Origin: an uncultured Chlorobiota bacterium
GTDB lineage: Bacteria; Bacteroidota; Kapaibacteriia; OLB7
Direction: 5' to 3'
Length of the DNA: 13,162 nucleotides
Assembly: GCA_946481475.1 (NCBI GenBank)
Contig: CAMLOB010000039.1
Coordinates: 1 to 13,162 of the forward strand
Shown one piece after another: positions 7,186 through 13,162 of this stretch. The notes beneath the pieces were generated by a model, which ran no database searches, was not told the DNA's origin, and was given only the letters and a program-made list of their open reading frames with translations. A program made the translations under genes and the position numbers. Each line of letters begins with the position of its first letter. Within the stretch, counting starts at the first letter, position 1.

Positions 7186-7322
7186 TCTCGCAAAGAGGCA
7201 AGGGGGGGAGCCGTGAGCTGTCAGCTATAAGCCGTGAGCCGTGAGTTGGCAACTGTGAACTTTGCGTCTTTGCTCTTTGCGTCCGCCGCGGCGGATTGCG
7301 TGAGTCCGCCGGAAGTGAGAAG
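7186..7322. repeat. Word-like repeat region between the OmpA and RNA methyltransferase genes
   Basis: Two word families are mixed here. GAGCCGTGAGCTGTCAGCTA-type words (about 7209-7256) match those of the block at 2789-2926. TTTGCG words (TTTGCGTCTTTGCTCTTTGC at 7261-7280) have an inverted partner CGCAAAGAG at 7189-7197, which pairs exactly with CTCTTTGCG at 7273-7281. A 12-bp perfect palindrome CCGCCGCGGCGG stands at 7283-7294. The region ends on the stop codon of the RNA methyltransferase gene, whose last residues run into it, and it forms the upstream region of the OmpA gene; the stretch 7121-7185, AT-richer (TTTTAAATAG on the minus strand), probably holds that gene's promoter. Confidence 0.65.
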
Positions 7323-8144
7323 TCAGCTCTCAATGCCCTCCTTCTCCCCTCTCTGTCTCATCACCTCAAACCCCAGAATTCCCGCCGCCGATGCCGTGCC
7401 GAGCGATTGCCGGAAGTCTCGACCGTAGGGGATTTCCAGCAGCAGATCGGCCCGATCCAGAAACGAACGTTTGACTCCGCGTCGTTCTCCGCCGATCAGC
7501 AGGAAGAGCGGGACCGTCAGATCGGCCTCGTAGAGGGAACGGCTTTCCGCATCCTTGGAGGTAACGGCGATCGTCAGACCGAGCTCACGAAAAACTTCCG
7601 CCCCTTCATCCGGCGAGGAGACGTGGGCGGTCGGCATCAACTCGGAGGCGCCGGCCGACGAACGGGCGATCACCGTCGTCCCGCTCTTCCAGTCTCTTGG
7701 TCGCAGCAGCAGTCCGTCGGCTCCGGCCGCCCAGAGTGCGCGGACGGCAAAACCGAGGTTGTACGGATCCTCGATTCCGTCCAGCATGACGATGAAGGGA
7801 GTGCCGGTTTCGGGAAGAAGTTCCTGTGGCGAAAGGCTTCGCCGTTCTCCCGCCAGGGCGAGAACGCCCCCGTGTCCCGGACTTCCGGCGATTTCATCGA
7901 GTTCTCCGCGCGACTTCTTCTCCACTTGCACGCCCCGCCGCTCCGCTTCCCGTCTCATCCAGACGACTCCCCGGTCCTCCCGGTCGGGATCGAGCAGAAT
8001 TCGTTCAATTTCCCGGTATCCTCCCAGCAACGCCCCTTTAACGGCTGCAAATCCTTCCAGACAGATCGGTTCTTCCATGGGGACGAAGATAAACCGGGAA
8101 GTGTCGTCGTCACAAACTTCGACTGACGTATCTTTCACGTTCAC
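7323..8144 (-). CDS. SpoU/TrmH-family RNA 2'-O-methyltransferase (RlmB-like)
   Basis: 273 residues from GTG 8144. Residues 28-100 form the N-terminal substrate-binding part typical of RlmB-type enzymes; the catalytic SPOUT knot is C-terminal. Motif 1 is LDGIEDPYNLGFAVRALWAAG (key Asn129, Arg135), motif 2 is LFLLIGGERRGV (213-224), motif 3 is IPYGRDFRQSLGTASAAG (238-255). Family members transfer methyl from SAM to a ribose 2'-oxygen of rRNA or tRNA; the target here is not determinable. Motif 3 has Gly248 where the family norm is Asn (SLN). Start is uncertain: the AGAGGA at 8145-8150 touches GTG 8144 but is well spaced for the GTG at 8138 (codon 3); ATG 8078 (codon 23) has no ribosome site. It is divergent from the channel gene with 58 bp between. 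Confidence 0.9.
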   Translation of the reverse strand: MNVKDTSVEVCDDDTSRFIFVPMEEPICLEGFAAVKGALLGGYREIERILLDPDREDRGVVWMRREAERRGVQVEKKSRGELDEIAGSPGHGGVLALAGERRSLSPQELLPETGTPFIVMLDGIEDPYNLGFAVRALWAAGADGLLLRPRDWKSGTTVIARSSAGASELMPTAHVSSPDEGAEVFRELGLTIAVTSKDAESRSLYEADLTVPLFLLIGGERRGVKRSFLDRADLLLEIPYGRDFRQSLGTASAAGILGFEVMRQRGEKEGIES

Positions 8145-8202
8145 TCCTCTTTTTTACGAATTCATTCGGAAACCGAAAGGGAGCGAACCGACCGCATCGG
8201 AT
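8145..8202. promoter_or_regulatory. Divergent intergenic region, presumed promoters
   Basis: Only 58 bp separate the start of the minus-strand RNA methyltransferase from the plus-strand channel, so both promoters must lie here or inside the genes. It holds a run of six T (8151-8156, AAAAAAGAGGA on the minus strand serving as the methyltransferase ribosome site) and AAAGGGAG at 8176-8183 on the plus strand, too far from ATG 8203 (about 19 bp) for a normal ribosome site. I see no convincing -35/-10 pair on either strand. Confidence 0.35.
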
Positions 8203-9129
8203 ATGTCCTTCACAAGTCGCTATCGTCATGCCCGCAGGTGGGTCTATGACCTTGTCCAGTCTCCCGAGATCGATACCCGGCTTGAGCAGTGGGTTCGATA
8301 CGGCATCACGGCTCTGATTGTCCTGAACGTGATCGCCGTCATGGTCGAAACGATCAAGGAGGCATACAATCAGTACCACGAGGCGTTCTACTGGATCGAG
8401 GTCGTCTCCGTCGCTATCTTCACGGTAGAGTATCTGCTGCGGCTCTGGTCGGTGGTGGAAGATCCCCGCTACTCCCGTCCTGTTCTCGGTCGCCTCCGCT
8501 ACGCCTTCTCCTTCTTTGCGTTGGTCGATCTGGCGGCGGTTCTTCCCTTCTTCCTTCCGATGTTCTTCCGTATCGACTTGCGGACGATCCGGGTGCTCCG
8601 TCTGTTCCGCCTCTTCCGTCTGATGAAGCTGGGGCGTTACTCCCGGGCTGCCCAGGTTATTGTCGATGTCTTCCGTGAACGGCGTGAGGAATTGATGATG
8701 TCGATCGGAACGATTTTGCTGCTGCTGGTCGTCTCCTCCACCGTAATTTTTTACCTTGAGAACGAAGCGCAACCCGAAGCGTTCCCGAACATCCCCGCCT
8801 TCCTCTGGTGGGGAGTCGTGACGTTGACGACGGTCGGATACGGAGATGTCTATCCGATAACGGCCGGAGGGAAGATCTTTGCGGCCTTCATCTCGATCCT
8901 CAGCATCGGTCTGGTGGCCCTCCCTTCCGGCATTATCGTTTCCGGTTTTGTGCGCGAAGACGAGGAGGAGCAACAGGAAGAGAGGAATCGGGAGATGGAG
9001 GAGGAGGGAGAATACCGGTCGCAGACAGACTTCTTCTGTCCGCATTGCGGCAACGGACTGACAATGAATGTCCAGTTGATCAAACACCACATAAACCATA
9101 CACACGATGATGAACAGCACGAACATTGA
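8203..9129 (+). CDS. Voltage-gated potassium channel (KvAP/Kch-like) with C-terminal zinc-ribbon-like tail
   Basis: 308 residues. S1 (about 31-50), S2 (62-83), S3 (101-120), then the voltage sensor S4, with Arg at 127, 130, 133, 136 and 139 spaced by three. S5 (167-185), pore helix and the potassium selectivity filter TTVGYGD (209-215) follow, then S6 (224-250). The cytoplasmic C-terminus has a highly acidic coiled-coil-like stretch (REDEEEQQEERNREMEEEGE, 251-270), a FCPHCG zinc knuckle (278-283) and a His-rich end (HHINHTHDDEQHEH, 295-308); together these could bind a metal ion. ATG 8203 is chosen because the channel homology starts there, although the frame is open further upstream. The 3' end overlaps the next gene by 23 bp, implying coupled translation. 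Confidence 0.95.
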   Translation: MSFTSRYRHARRWVYDLVQSPEIDTRLEQWVRYGITALIVLNVIAVMVETIKEAYNQYHEAFYWIEVVSVAIFTVEYLLRLWSVVEDPRYSRPVLGRLRYAFSFFALVDLAAVLPFFLPMFFRIDLRTIRVLRLFRLFRLMKLGRYSRAAQVIVDVFRERREELMMSIGTILLLLVVSSTVIFYLENEAQPEAFPNIPAFLWWGVVTLTTVGYGDVYPITAGGKIFAAFISILSIGLVALPSGIIVSGFVREDEEEQQEERNREMEEEGEYRSQTDFFCPHCGNGLTMNVQLIKHHINHTHDDEQHEH

Positions 9130-9805
9130 TGCGCTTGAGCAGCGTCTTGCCCGCCTTGAAAAGAAAGAGCGGGGCTGGCGTTTCGCATTTCTGGGACTCT
9201 TGTCCACGATCACTGCTTTTGTCCTGATAGCTGCCGGACCGGGAGGAATTCCCGAACTGATTCAGGCAAAGAGTTTCCAGATCGTCAACGACGACGGCAT
9301 CGCACTGGTAAACCTGACGAGCAATCCGATGGGAGGGATGGTGATGGTGATGAACATGGAAGGACAGCCGGTGGTTCTGGCCGGAGCTTCGGGGACCGGG
9401 GGTGTGATGGGGATCAGCAACAAGGGGGGAGATCCGGTCGCCCTGATGGAGGCGACGGCCGCAGGTGGAGCGGTGACGACCCGGAGCAATGCAGGGGCGA
9501 ACCTGACGCAGATCGGCGCGCGCCCCGAAGGCGGAGCCATTGTCGTGAACAATGCCGACGGGACGAACAATATCGTGATGCGGACGCAGGAAAACGGCGG
9601 GCAGATCGATCTGAACAGCCGTGCCGGACGTCCGCTGTACTCGGTACTGGCAACGGCGGTCGGCGGCGGACTGGCCCTGTTCGACACTGCGGGGAGCGCC
9701 CGGATGACCGTCGTCAGCGGCGAGTTGAGTGGCGTAGCCACGCTCTACAACACGTCGGGAGAGATGATCTGGCAGGCACCGAGCCCGGGATTCTTCGGGA
9801 AGTGA
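9107..9805 (+). CDS. Membrane-anchored protein of seven 22-residue repeats
   Basis: 232 residues from ATG 9107 (a second ATG follows directly at 9110). Residues 10-26 are charged (LEQRLARLEKKERGWR), 27-46 form one membrane helix, and the rest should lie outside the cytoplasm. From Asn60 onward the protein is made of exactly seven 22-residue units with no insertions: residues 60-81, 82-103, 104-125, 126-147, 148-169, 170-191 and 192-213, plus the start of an eighth. Shared pattern: N/S/D-x-x-G, eleven residues, then G-G-x-hydrophobic-x-hydrophobic. That suggests a beta-solenoid or a stack of beta-hairpins, possibly multimeric. I recognise no named family and give no function. The overlap with the potassium channel gene suggests equimolar production and perhaps a physical partner. 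Confidence 0.88.
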   Translation: MMNSTNIDALEQRLARLEKKERGWRFAFLGLLSTITAFVLIAAGPGGIPELIQAKSFQIVNDDGIALVNLTSNPMGGMVMVMNMEGQPVVLAGASGTGGVMGISNKGGDPVALMEATAAGGAVTTRSNAGANLTQIGARPEGGAIVVNNADGTNNIVMRTQENGGQIDLNSRAGRPLYSVLATAVGGGLALFDTAGSARMTVVSGELSGVATLYNTSGEMIWQAPSPGFFGK

Positions 9806-9985
9806 GGGGGAGTTCGTAGAGAGAGGCGTTTGTAGAGTTCATAGAGAGAAGAGTTTGTAGAGTTTATAGAGAGAGGAGTGTATAGAGTTCATCGGTTGGG
9901 GGAAGTCGGTTCCTCTGCAAAACCGTAAATTCCCGCACATACCGTTGCCCCGACTCTACGAACTCTTGACTCTATGAACTCGAAA
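9806..9985. repeat. Word-like GAGTTC(A/G)TAGAG repeat region in both orientations
   Basis: Direct copies run on the plus strand: GTAGAGTTCATAGAGAGAAG at about 9832 and GTAGAGTTTATAGAGAGAGG at about 9857 (25-bp spacing), with partial copies at 9810 and 9892. Two inverted copies follow at 9954-9965 and 9970-9981. The 12-mer GAGTTCGTAGAG (9810-9821) is the exact reverse complement of 9954-9965, and GAGTTCATAGAG (9835-9846) that of 9970-9981. The region separates the repeat protein gene from the antiporter gene; the middle (about 9895-9950) carries no repeat and no clear promoter. Confidence 0.8.
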
Positions 9986-10000
9986 TGAACTCATACCACC

Positions 10001-11284
10001 ATGACACTTTTCAACCTGCTTGCCCTGCTGATCGCAATCTCCGCCATCTTCAGCTATATCAACCATCGGTTTTTGCGGCTGCCGATGGCGATAGGGTTGA
10101 TGGTGATGGGGCTGGCCTTCTCGCTGGCGATCGTTCTGCTCGGCGTTGTCGACCCCGGCATCCGGGAGCAGGCGCAGGGGATTCTGCTGGGGGTTGATTT
10201 CGACGAGGCGTTGATGCAGGGGATGCTCGGCTTCCTCCTCTTTGCCGGTGCCCTGCACGTCGATATCAACGATCTGCGTGAGCAACGGGTTCTGATTCTC
10301 TCTCTGGCCGTCTTCGGAACGCTCCTGACGACCTTTCTGGTCGGGGGCGTTCTTTATCTCGTCCTTCCCCTTCTCGGCGTCGAACTCGGCTGGTGGTACT
10401 GTCTTCTCTTCGGCGCACTGATCGCCCCGACCGATCCGATCGCCGTCCTCGGCATCCTGAAGAAGCTGGGCGTTCCGAAATCGCTGGAGGTGCAGATCAC
10501 CGGCGAATCTCTCTTCAACGACGGCGTCGGCGTCGTCATCTTCCTGGCCATCTGGTCGCTGGCCGGAATCGGCGGCGGACATGGTGACGTGTCGGGAGGA
10601 GAGATCGCTCTCCTCTTTGTGCAGGAGGCGCTGGGAGGAGCCCTGTTCGGTCTGGTGATCGGCTACATCGGCTACAGAACGCTGAAGAGTATCGACAACT
10701 ATCAGGTGGAAGTCCTGATCTCCCTTGCTCTGGTCTTCACCGGCTACGCCCTCGCATTGCAGTTCCATCTTTCCGGACCGATCGCCATGGTGATCGCCGG
10801 TCTGCTCCTCGGCAACCACGGCCGGGCTCTGGCCATGTCCGACACCACCCGTCTCCATCTGGACATGTTCTGGGAACTGGTTGATGAGTTCCTGAATGCG
10901 ATCCTCTTCGTGCTGATCGGCCTTGAGGTGCTGATCCTCTCGTTTGTCGGCGAGTACATTCTGGCCGGTGTCGTCGTCATCCTGATCGTCCTGCTGGCCC
11001 GGCTCGGGTCGGTGGCTCTGCCGGTGAGTCTTCTTCGCCGGTTCGGCAGCGCCCGTTCGCTCCCCCGCTATACCTCCCGTCTGATGACCTGGGGAGGACT
11101 CCGCGGCGGCATCAGCGTCGCCCTTGCCCTCTCCATCCCGTCAACGCTCAACGGCACGTCGCTGGCCGAGCGGGAAGTGATCGTCTCGCTCACCTACATC
11201 GTCGTCCTCTTCTCGATCATCGTGCAGGGACTGACGATGGGACCGCTGTTGCGGAGGTGGGGGATGGTGAGGGGGGAAGGATGA
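10001..11284 (+). CDS. Sodium/proton antiporter, CPA1 (NhaP-type) family
   Basis: 427 residues, almost wholly hydrophobic with about twelve to thirteen membrane helices. It exchanges cytoplasmic sodium (or potassium) for protons at the inner membrane. The ion-binding signatures of the CPA1 family are in place: APTDPIAVLGILK (142-154; Thr144-Asp145-Pro146 in the unwound helix) and GESLFNDGVGVV (168-179; the Asn173-Asp174 pair). LRGGISVALALSIP near the C-terminal end is the usual family 'G-G-hydrophobic' helix. There is no long cytoplasmic or TrkA-type regulatory tail, so it is the short NhaP form. ATG 10001 lacks a ribosome site; it follows the word-repeat region. A potassium channel lies 0.9 kb upstream, but they are not in one obvious operon. 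Confidence 0.94.
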   Translation: MTLFNLLALLIAISAIFSYINHRFLRLPMAIGLMVMGLAFSLAIVLLGVVDPGIREQAQGILLGVDFDEALMQGMLGFLLFAGALHVDINDLREQRVLILSLAVFGTLLTTFLVGGVLYLVLPLLGVELGWWYCLLFGALIAPTDPIAVLGILKKLGVPKSLEVQITGESLFNDGVGVVIFLAIWSLAGIGGGHGDVSGGEIALLFVQEALGGALFGLVIGYIGYRTLKSIDNYQVEVLISLALVFTGYALALQFHLSGPIAMVIAGLLLGNHGRALAMSDTTRLHLDMFWELVDEFLNAILFVLIGLEVLILSFVGEYILAGVVVILIVLLARLGSVALPVSLLRRFGSARSLPRYTSRLMTWGGLRGGISVALALSIPSTLNGTSLAEREVIVSLTYIVVLFSIIVQGLTMGPLLRRWGMVRGEG

Positions 11285-11330
11285 TCAAGTTATGAGGAAG
11301 TGGTTGTCCCGGGGTTGTTTGGTTGTTCAG

Positions 11331-11395
11331 ATAACTCGGAGTATCTTCTTGTCAAAATGGCAAAAACGTTCCCAGCAAAGATATCTCTGAGTTAT
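11331..11395. promoter_or_regulatory. Imperfect inverted repeat reaching the methyltransferase start codon
   Basis: Left arm ATAACTCGGAGTATCTT at 11331-11347; right arm AAGATATCTCTGAGTTAT at 11378-11395, which on the other strand reads ATAACTCAGAGATATCTT. The arms differ by one base and one single-base insertion and are separated by 30 bases. Each arm has its own small CTCnGAG dyad. The right arm covers the A and T of the ATG at 11394. This fits either a pair of operator half-sites for the helix-turn-helix of the methyltransferase, as known for M.EcoRII and M.SsoII type enzymes, or a hairpin that hides the start codon. The rest of the gap (11285-11330) shows nothing recognisable. Confidence 0.55.
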
Positions 11396-12653
11396 GCACG
11401 CTTCCTTGAGTTTTTCGGATCTGCGCCAACAAACCGGACTGTCGTTGGAAGAGATTGCTGACAGGACGGGGTACTCACTTCGAACAGTATACAGGTGGGA
11501 AAAGAGTGAGACCCGACCAAGACAGTCCGTCTTTGAACAACTTTCCATGTATCTCCCTCCTGCTCTTCGGTCTCGCAACCAGAGTCGTGGAGATTTTACA
11601 TTCATTGATCTGTTTGCCGGGATTGGGGGTATGCGCATGGGTTTTGAAAGAGCCGGTGGAAAGTGCGTCTATACTTCCGAGTGGAACAAGCATGCTGTCC
11701 AAACATATCATGCTAACTTCCCTTGTGATCACCCGGTTAGCGGAGATATCACAAAAGTTCAGGCCGATGAAATTCCTCCACATGATGTACTTGTTGCCGG
11801 ATTCCCATGTCAGCCATTCTCGATAGCGGGAGTATCCAAGAAGAATGCTCTTGGAGTTCCTCATGGTTTTCTGGACCAGACTCAAGGAACGCTTTTCTTT
11901 GATGTTGCACGCATTATCGAGTACCATAGACCTGCTGCCTTCCTTCTTGAAAATGTCAAGAATCTGACCAGTCATGATAAGGGAAAGACATTCCGGGTTA
12001 TTCGTGAGACTCTGGAAGAGTTGGGCTATGTGATTCAGTGGAAAATTATTGATGCTAGTTCGTGGGTGCCACAACATCGGGAGCGAATATTCATCGTCGG
12101 CTTCCGTGAAGAAACCGGCTTCGACTTTGATTCTTTGCCAATACCGGAGCCTGCTGCAGAACCAGTATTGAGATCAATTCTTCACACCGAAGATGGAACC
12201 GAGTTGCCTGAACCTCCCTACACAACAGGGCCTGATGGAAAGGTCGACGCACGATATACATTGACTCCCAAGCTCTGGCAATATCTCCAGGATTATGCAG
12301 CAAAGCATCGTGCCAAGGGGAATGGTTTTGGTTTCGGGCTTGTTGGCCCTTCCGATACAACTCGAACATTATCAGCCAGATATTACAAGGATGGTTCCGA
12401 AATACTGATACGACAGAACCGGAAACGACCACGGCGGTTGACTCCGAGAGAATGTGCTCGACTGATGGGCTTTGACAGACCCGGGACATCTTCATTCAGG
12501 ATACCGGTGTCAGATACACAAGCCTATCGGCAGTTTGGGAATGCAGTTGTTGTGCCTGTCGTTGAGACAATTGCAAAACATATGAAACCGGCAATACTGC
12601 AATTGCAGAAGATACCGGAACAACTGGGACTGTTTTTGAGCGAAACTGCTTGA
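11394..12653 (+). CDS. Dcm-type cytosine-5 DNA methyltransferase with N-terminal helix-turn-helix
   Basis: 419 residues. Residues 5-55 form an XRE-like helix-turn-helix (LRQQTGLSLEEIADRTG, 10-26; SLRTVYRWEKSE, 28-39). The methyltransferase follows with motifs in order: I, FIDLFAGIGGMRMGFE (70-85), binding SAM; IV, AGFPCQPFS (135-143) with catalytic Cys139; VI, LLENVKN (184-190); VIII, QHRERIFIVG (227-236); the target-recognition region about 240-345; IX, RRLTPRECARLMGF (347-360); X, FGNAVVVPVV (381-390). It transfers methyl to C5 of cytosine in DNA. The Vsr gene next to it suggests a Dcm-like target, but the sequence specificity cannot be read. AT-richer codons than upstream genes suggest transfer. 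A 39-bp tandem duplication copies its last 12 codons plus the stop. Confidence 0.95.
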   Translation: MHASLSFSDLRQQTGLSLEEIADRTGYSLRTVYRWEKSETRPRQSVFEQLSMYLPPALRSRNQSRGDFTFIDLFAGIGGMRMGFERAGGKCVYTSEWNKHAVQTYHANFPCDHPVSGDITKVQADEIPPHDVLVAGFPCQPFSIAGVSKKNALGVPHGFLDQTQGTLFFDVARIIEYHRPAAFLLENVKNLTSHDKGKTFRVIRETLEELGYVIQWKIIDASSWVPQHRERIFIVGFREETGFDFDSLPIPEPAAEPVLRSILHTEDGTELPEPPYTTGPDGKVDARYTLTPKLWQYLQDYAAKHRAKGNGFGFGLVGPSDTTRTLSARYYKDGSEILIRQNRKRPRRLTPRECARLMGFDRPGTSSFRIPVSDTQAYRQFGNAVVVPVVETIAKHMKPAILQLQKIPEQLGLFLSETA

Positions 12654-12692
12654 CCGGAACAACTGGGACTGTTTTTGAGCGAAACTGCTTGA
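12615..12692. repeat. Perfect 39-bp tandem duplication over the methyltransferase stop codon
   Basis: The 39-bp unit at 12615-12653 is repeated without a mismatch at 12654-12692. It begins CCGGAACAACTGGGACTGTT and ends in TGA. The unit holds the last 12 codons and stop of the methyltransferase, so the first copy is coding and the second is an untranslated copy in the same frame. Without it the stop would lie 7 bp before the vsr ATG; with it the gap is 46 bp. Confidence 0.97.
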
Positions 12693-12699
12693 GTGGAAT

Positions 12700-13162
12700 A
12701 TGGCAGATGTAGTCAAACCCGAGAAACGCAGTGAGATGATGTCAGGAATTCGTGGCAAGGATACGAAACCCGAGATCATTATCAGAAAAAGTCTGCACCG
12801 CTTGGGGTTCAGGTATCGTGTTCACGGAAAAGAGCTGCCGGGACGACCTGATCTTGTGTTCCCTCGATATCGTGCTGTCATTTTTGTTAACGGATGCTTT
12901 TGGCATCATCATGAGTGCCATTTGTTCAAATGGCCTTCTACACGAAAGGAATTCTGGCATGAGAAGATTACAGCTAATGAAGAACGTGATTCCCGTAATC
13001 TGTCCGCTCTTTTAAAGCTTGGCTGGCGAGTGCTGGTAGTCTGGGAGTGTGCTTTAAAAGGAAAGTATCGACTCCCTTTGGAGTCTGTAATAAATCAAAT
13101 AAGTAGCTGGCTATTGTCAGATTCTGATTTCATGGAACTGGAAAACAATGAACAGTCTTCCT
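12700..13162 (+). CDS. vsr: Very short patch repair endonuclease Vsr (3' end beyond the window)
   Basis: 154 residues from ATG 12700 to the window edge without a stop; Escherichia coli Vsr is 156 residues, so only the last few codons are missing. It nicks 5' of the T in T:G mismatches left by deamination of 5-methylcytosine. Alignment by eye with E. coli Vsr needs no gap over the core: MADV start, Glu25, catalytic Asp51 in LPGRPD, His69 in GCFWHHHEC, and the zinc ligands Cys66, His71, Cys73 and Cys117 (VVWECALKG). Residues 63-64 are Val-Asn where E. coli has Thr-His; Asn at 64 is common in Vsr proteins of other phyla. The ribosome site is weak (GAGTGG). It follows the methyltransferase, its functional partner. 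Confidence 0.95.
   Translation, partial: MADVVKPEKRSEMMSGIRGKDTKPEIIIRKSLHRLGFRYRVHGKELPGRPDLVFPRYRAVIFVNGCFWHHHECHLFKWPSTRKEFWHEKITANEERDSRNLSALLKLGWRVLVVWECALKGKYRLPLESVINQISSWLLSDSDFMELENNEQSS

Noticed and set aside
7121..7333. 71-residue N-terminal extension of the OmpA protein
   Set aside because: It translates the word-like repeat DNA and precedes a textbook signal peptide at ATG 7120.
7555..8202. Upstream extension of the channel frame on the plus strand
   Set aside because: It runs antisense through the RNA methyltransferase gene and reads as Ser/Arg/Pro-rich noise; channel homology begins at ATG 8203.
8110..9213. A 367-codon minus-strand frame opposite the channel
   Set aside because: Low-complexity, Arg/Asp/Gln-rich shadow of the channel codons, with no domain.
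9956..10858. 300-codon minus-strand frame opposite the antiporter
   Set aside because: Hydrophilic Gln/Asp/His-rich shadow of a strongly hydrophobic membrane protein gene that has clear CPA1 motifs.

Overview
This is a bacterial chromosomal window, most likely from the Bacteroidota/Chlorobiota (FCB) group or a close GC-rich relative. The grounds are indirect. Almost every start codon lacks a Shine-Dalgarno sequence. There is an OmpA-type porin carrying a long run of calcium-binding thrombospondin type-3 repeats. The gene gaps carry word-like short repeats of a kind scattered through many genomes. Positions 1 to about 11,290 are GC-rich and look like ordinary core or shell genome; the last 1.8 kb, holding a DNA methyltransferase and its repair nuclease, is visibly more AT-rich and looks acquired.

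Layout. 2-217 (+): tail of an unidentified protein, closed by a strong terminator (229-268). 335-1924 (+): polytopic membrane protein of glycosyltransferase-C-like appearance. 1991-2515 (+): DinB-fold protein, followed by a terminator-like hairpin. 2657-2970: a 5'-less remnant of a small membrane protein on the minus strand and a block of 21-bp tandem repeats. 2974-4795 (-): a GNAT/nitrilase fusion followed after 13 bp by a small His-containing exported membrane protein. 4931-7120 (-): an OmpA/TSP3 outer-membrane protein, a possible 44-residue overlapping gene not previously obvious, and a TerB-like small protein. 7323-8144 (-): a SpoU/TrmH-family RNA methyltransferase. 8203-9805 (+): a voltage-gated potassium channel with a C-terminal zinc-ribbon-like tail, overlapping a membrane-anchored protein built from seven 22-residue repeats. 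9806-10000: a second word-repeat block. 10001-11284 (+): CPA1 sodium/proton antiporter. 11394-12653 (+): cytosine-5 DNA methyltransferase with its own N-terminal helix-turn-helix. 12700-13162 (+): Vsr mismatch endonuclease, running off the window just short of its natural end.

How the genes work together. The methyltransferase and Vsr form the standard pair in which Vsr repairs T:G mismatches produced by deamination of the 5-methylcytosine that the methyltransferase makes. An imperfect inverted repeat running into the methyltransferase start codon is a good candidate for autoregulation by its own HTH domain. A perfect 39-bp tandem duplication covers the methyltransferase stop codon and pushes vsr from 7 to 46 bp away, which should weaken translational coupling. 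The potassium channel and the repeat protein overlap by 23 bp and are probably made together; their joint function is not known to me. The most unusual items are the 22-residue repeat protein coupled to the channel, the HTH/inverted-repeat arrangement, the 39-bp duplication, and the repeat block that seems to have removed the start of a small gene.
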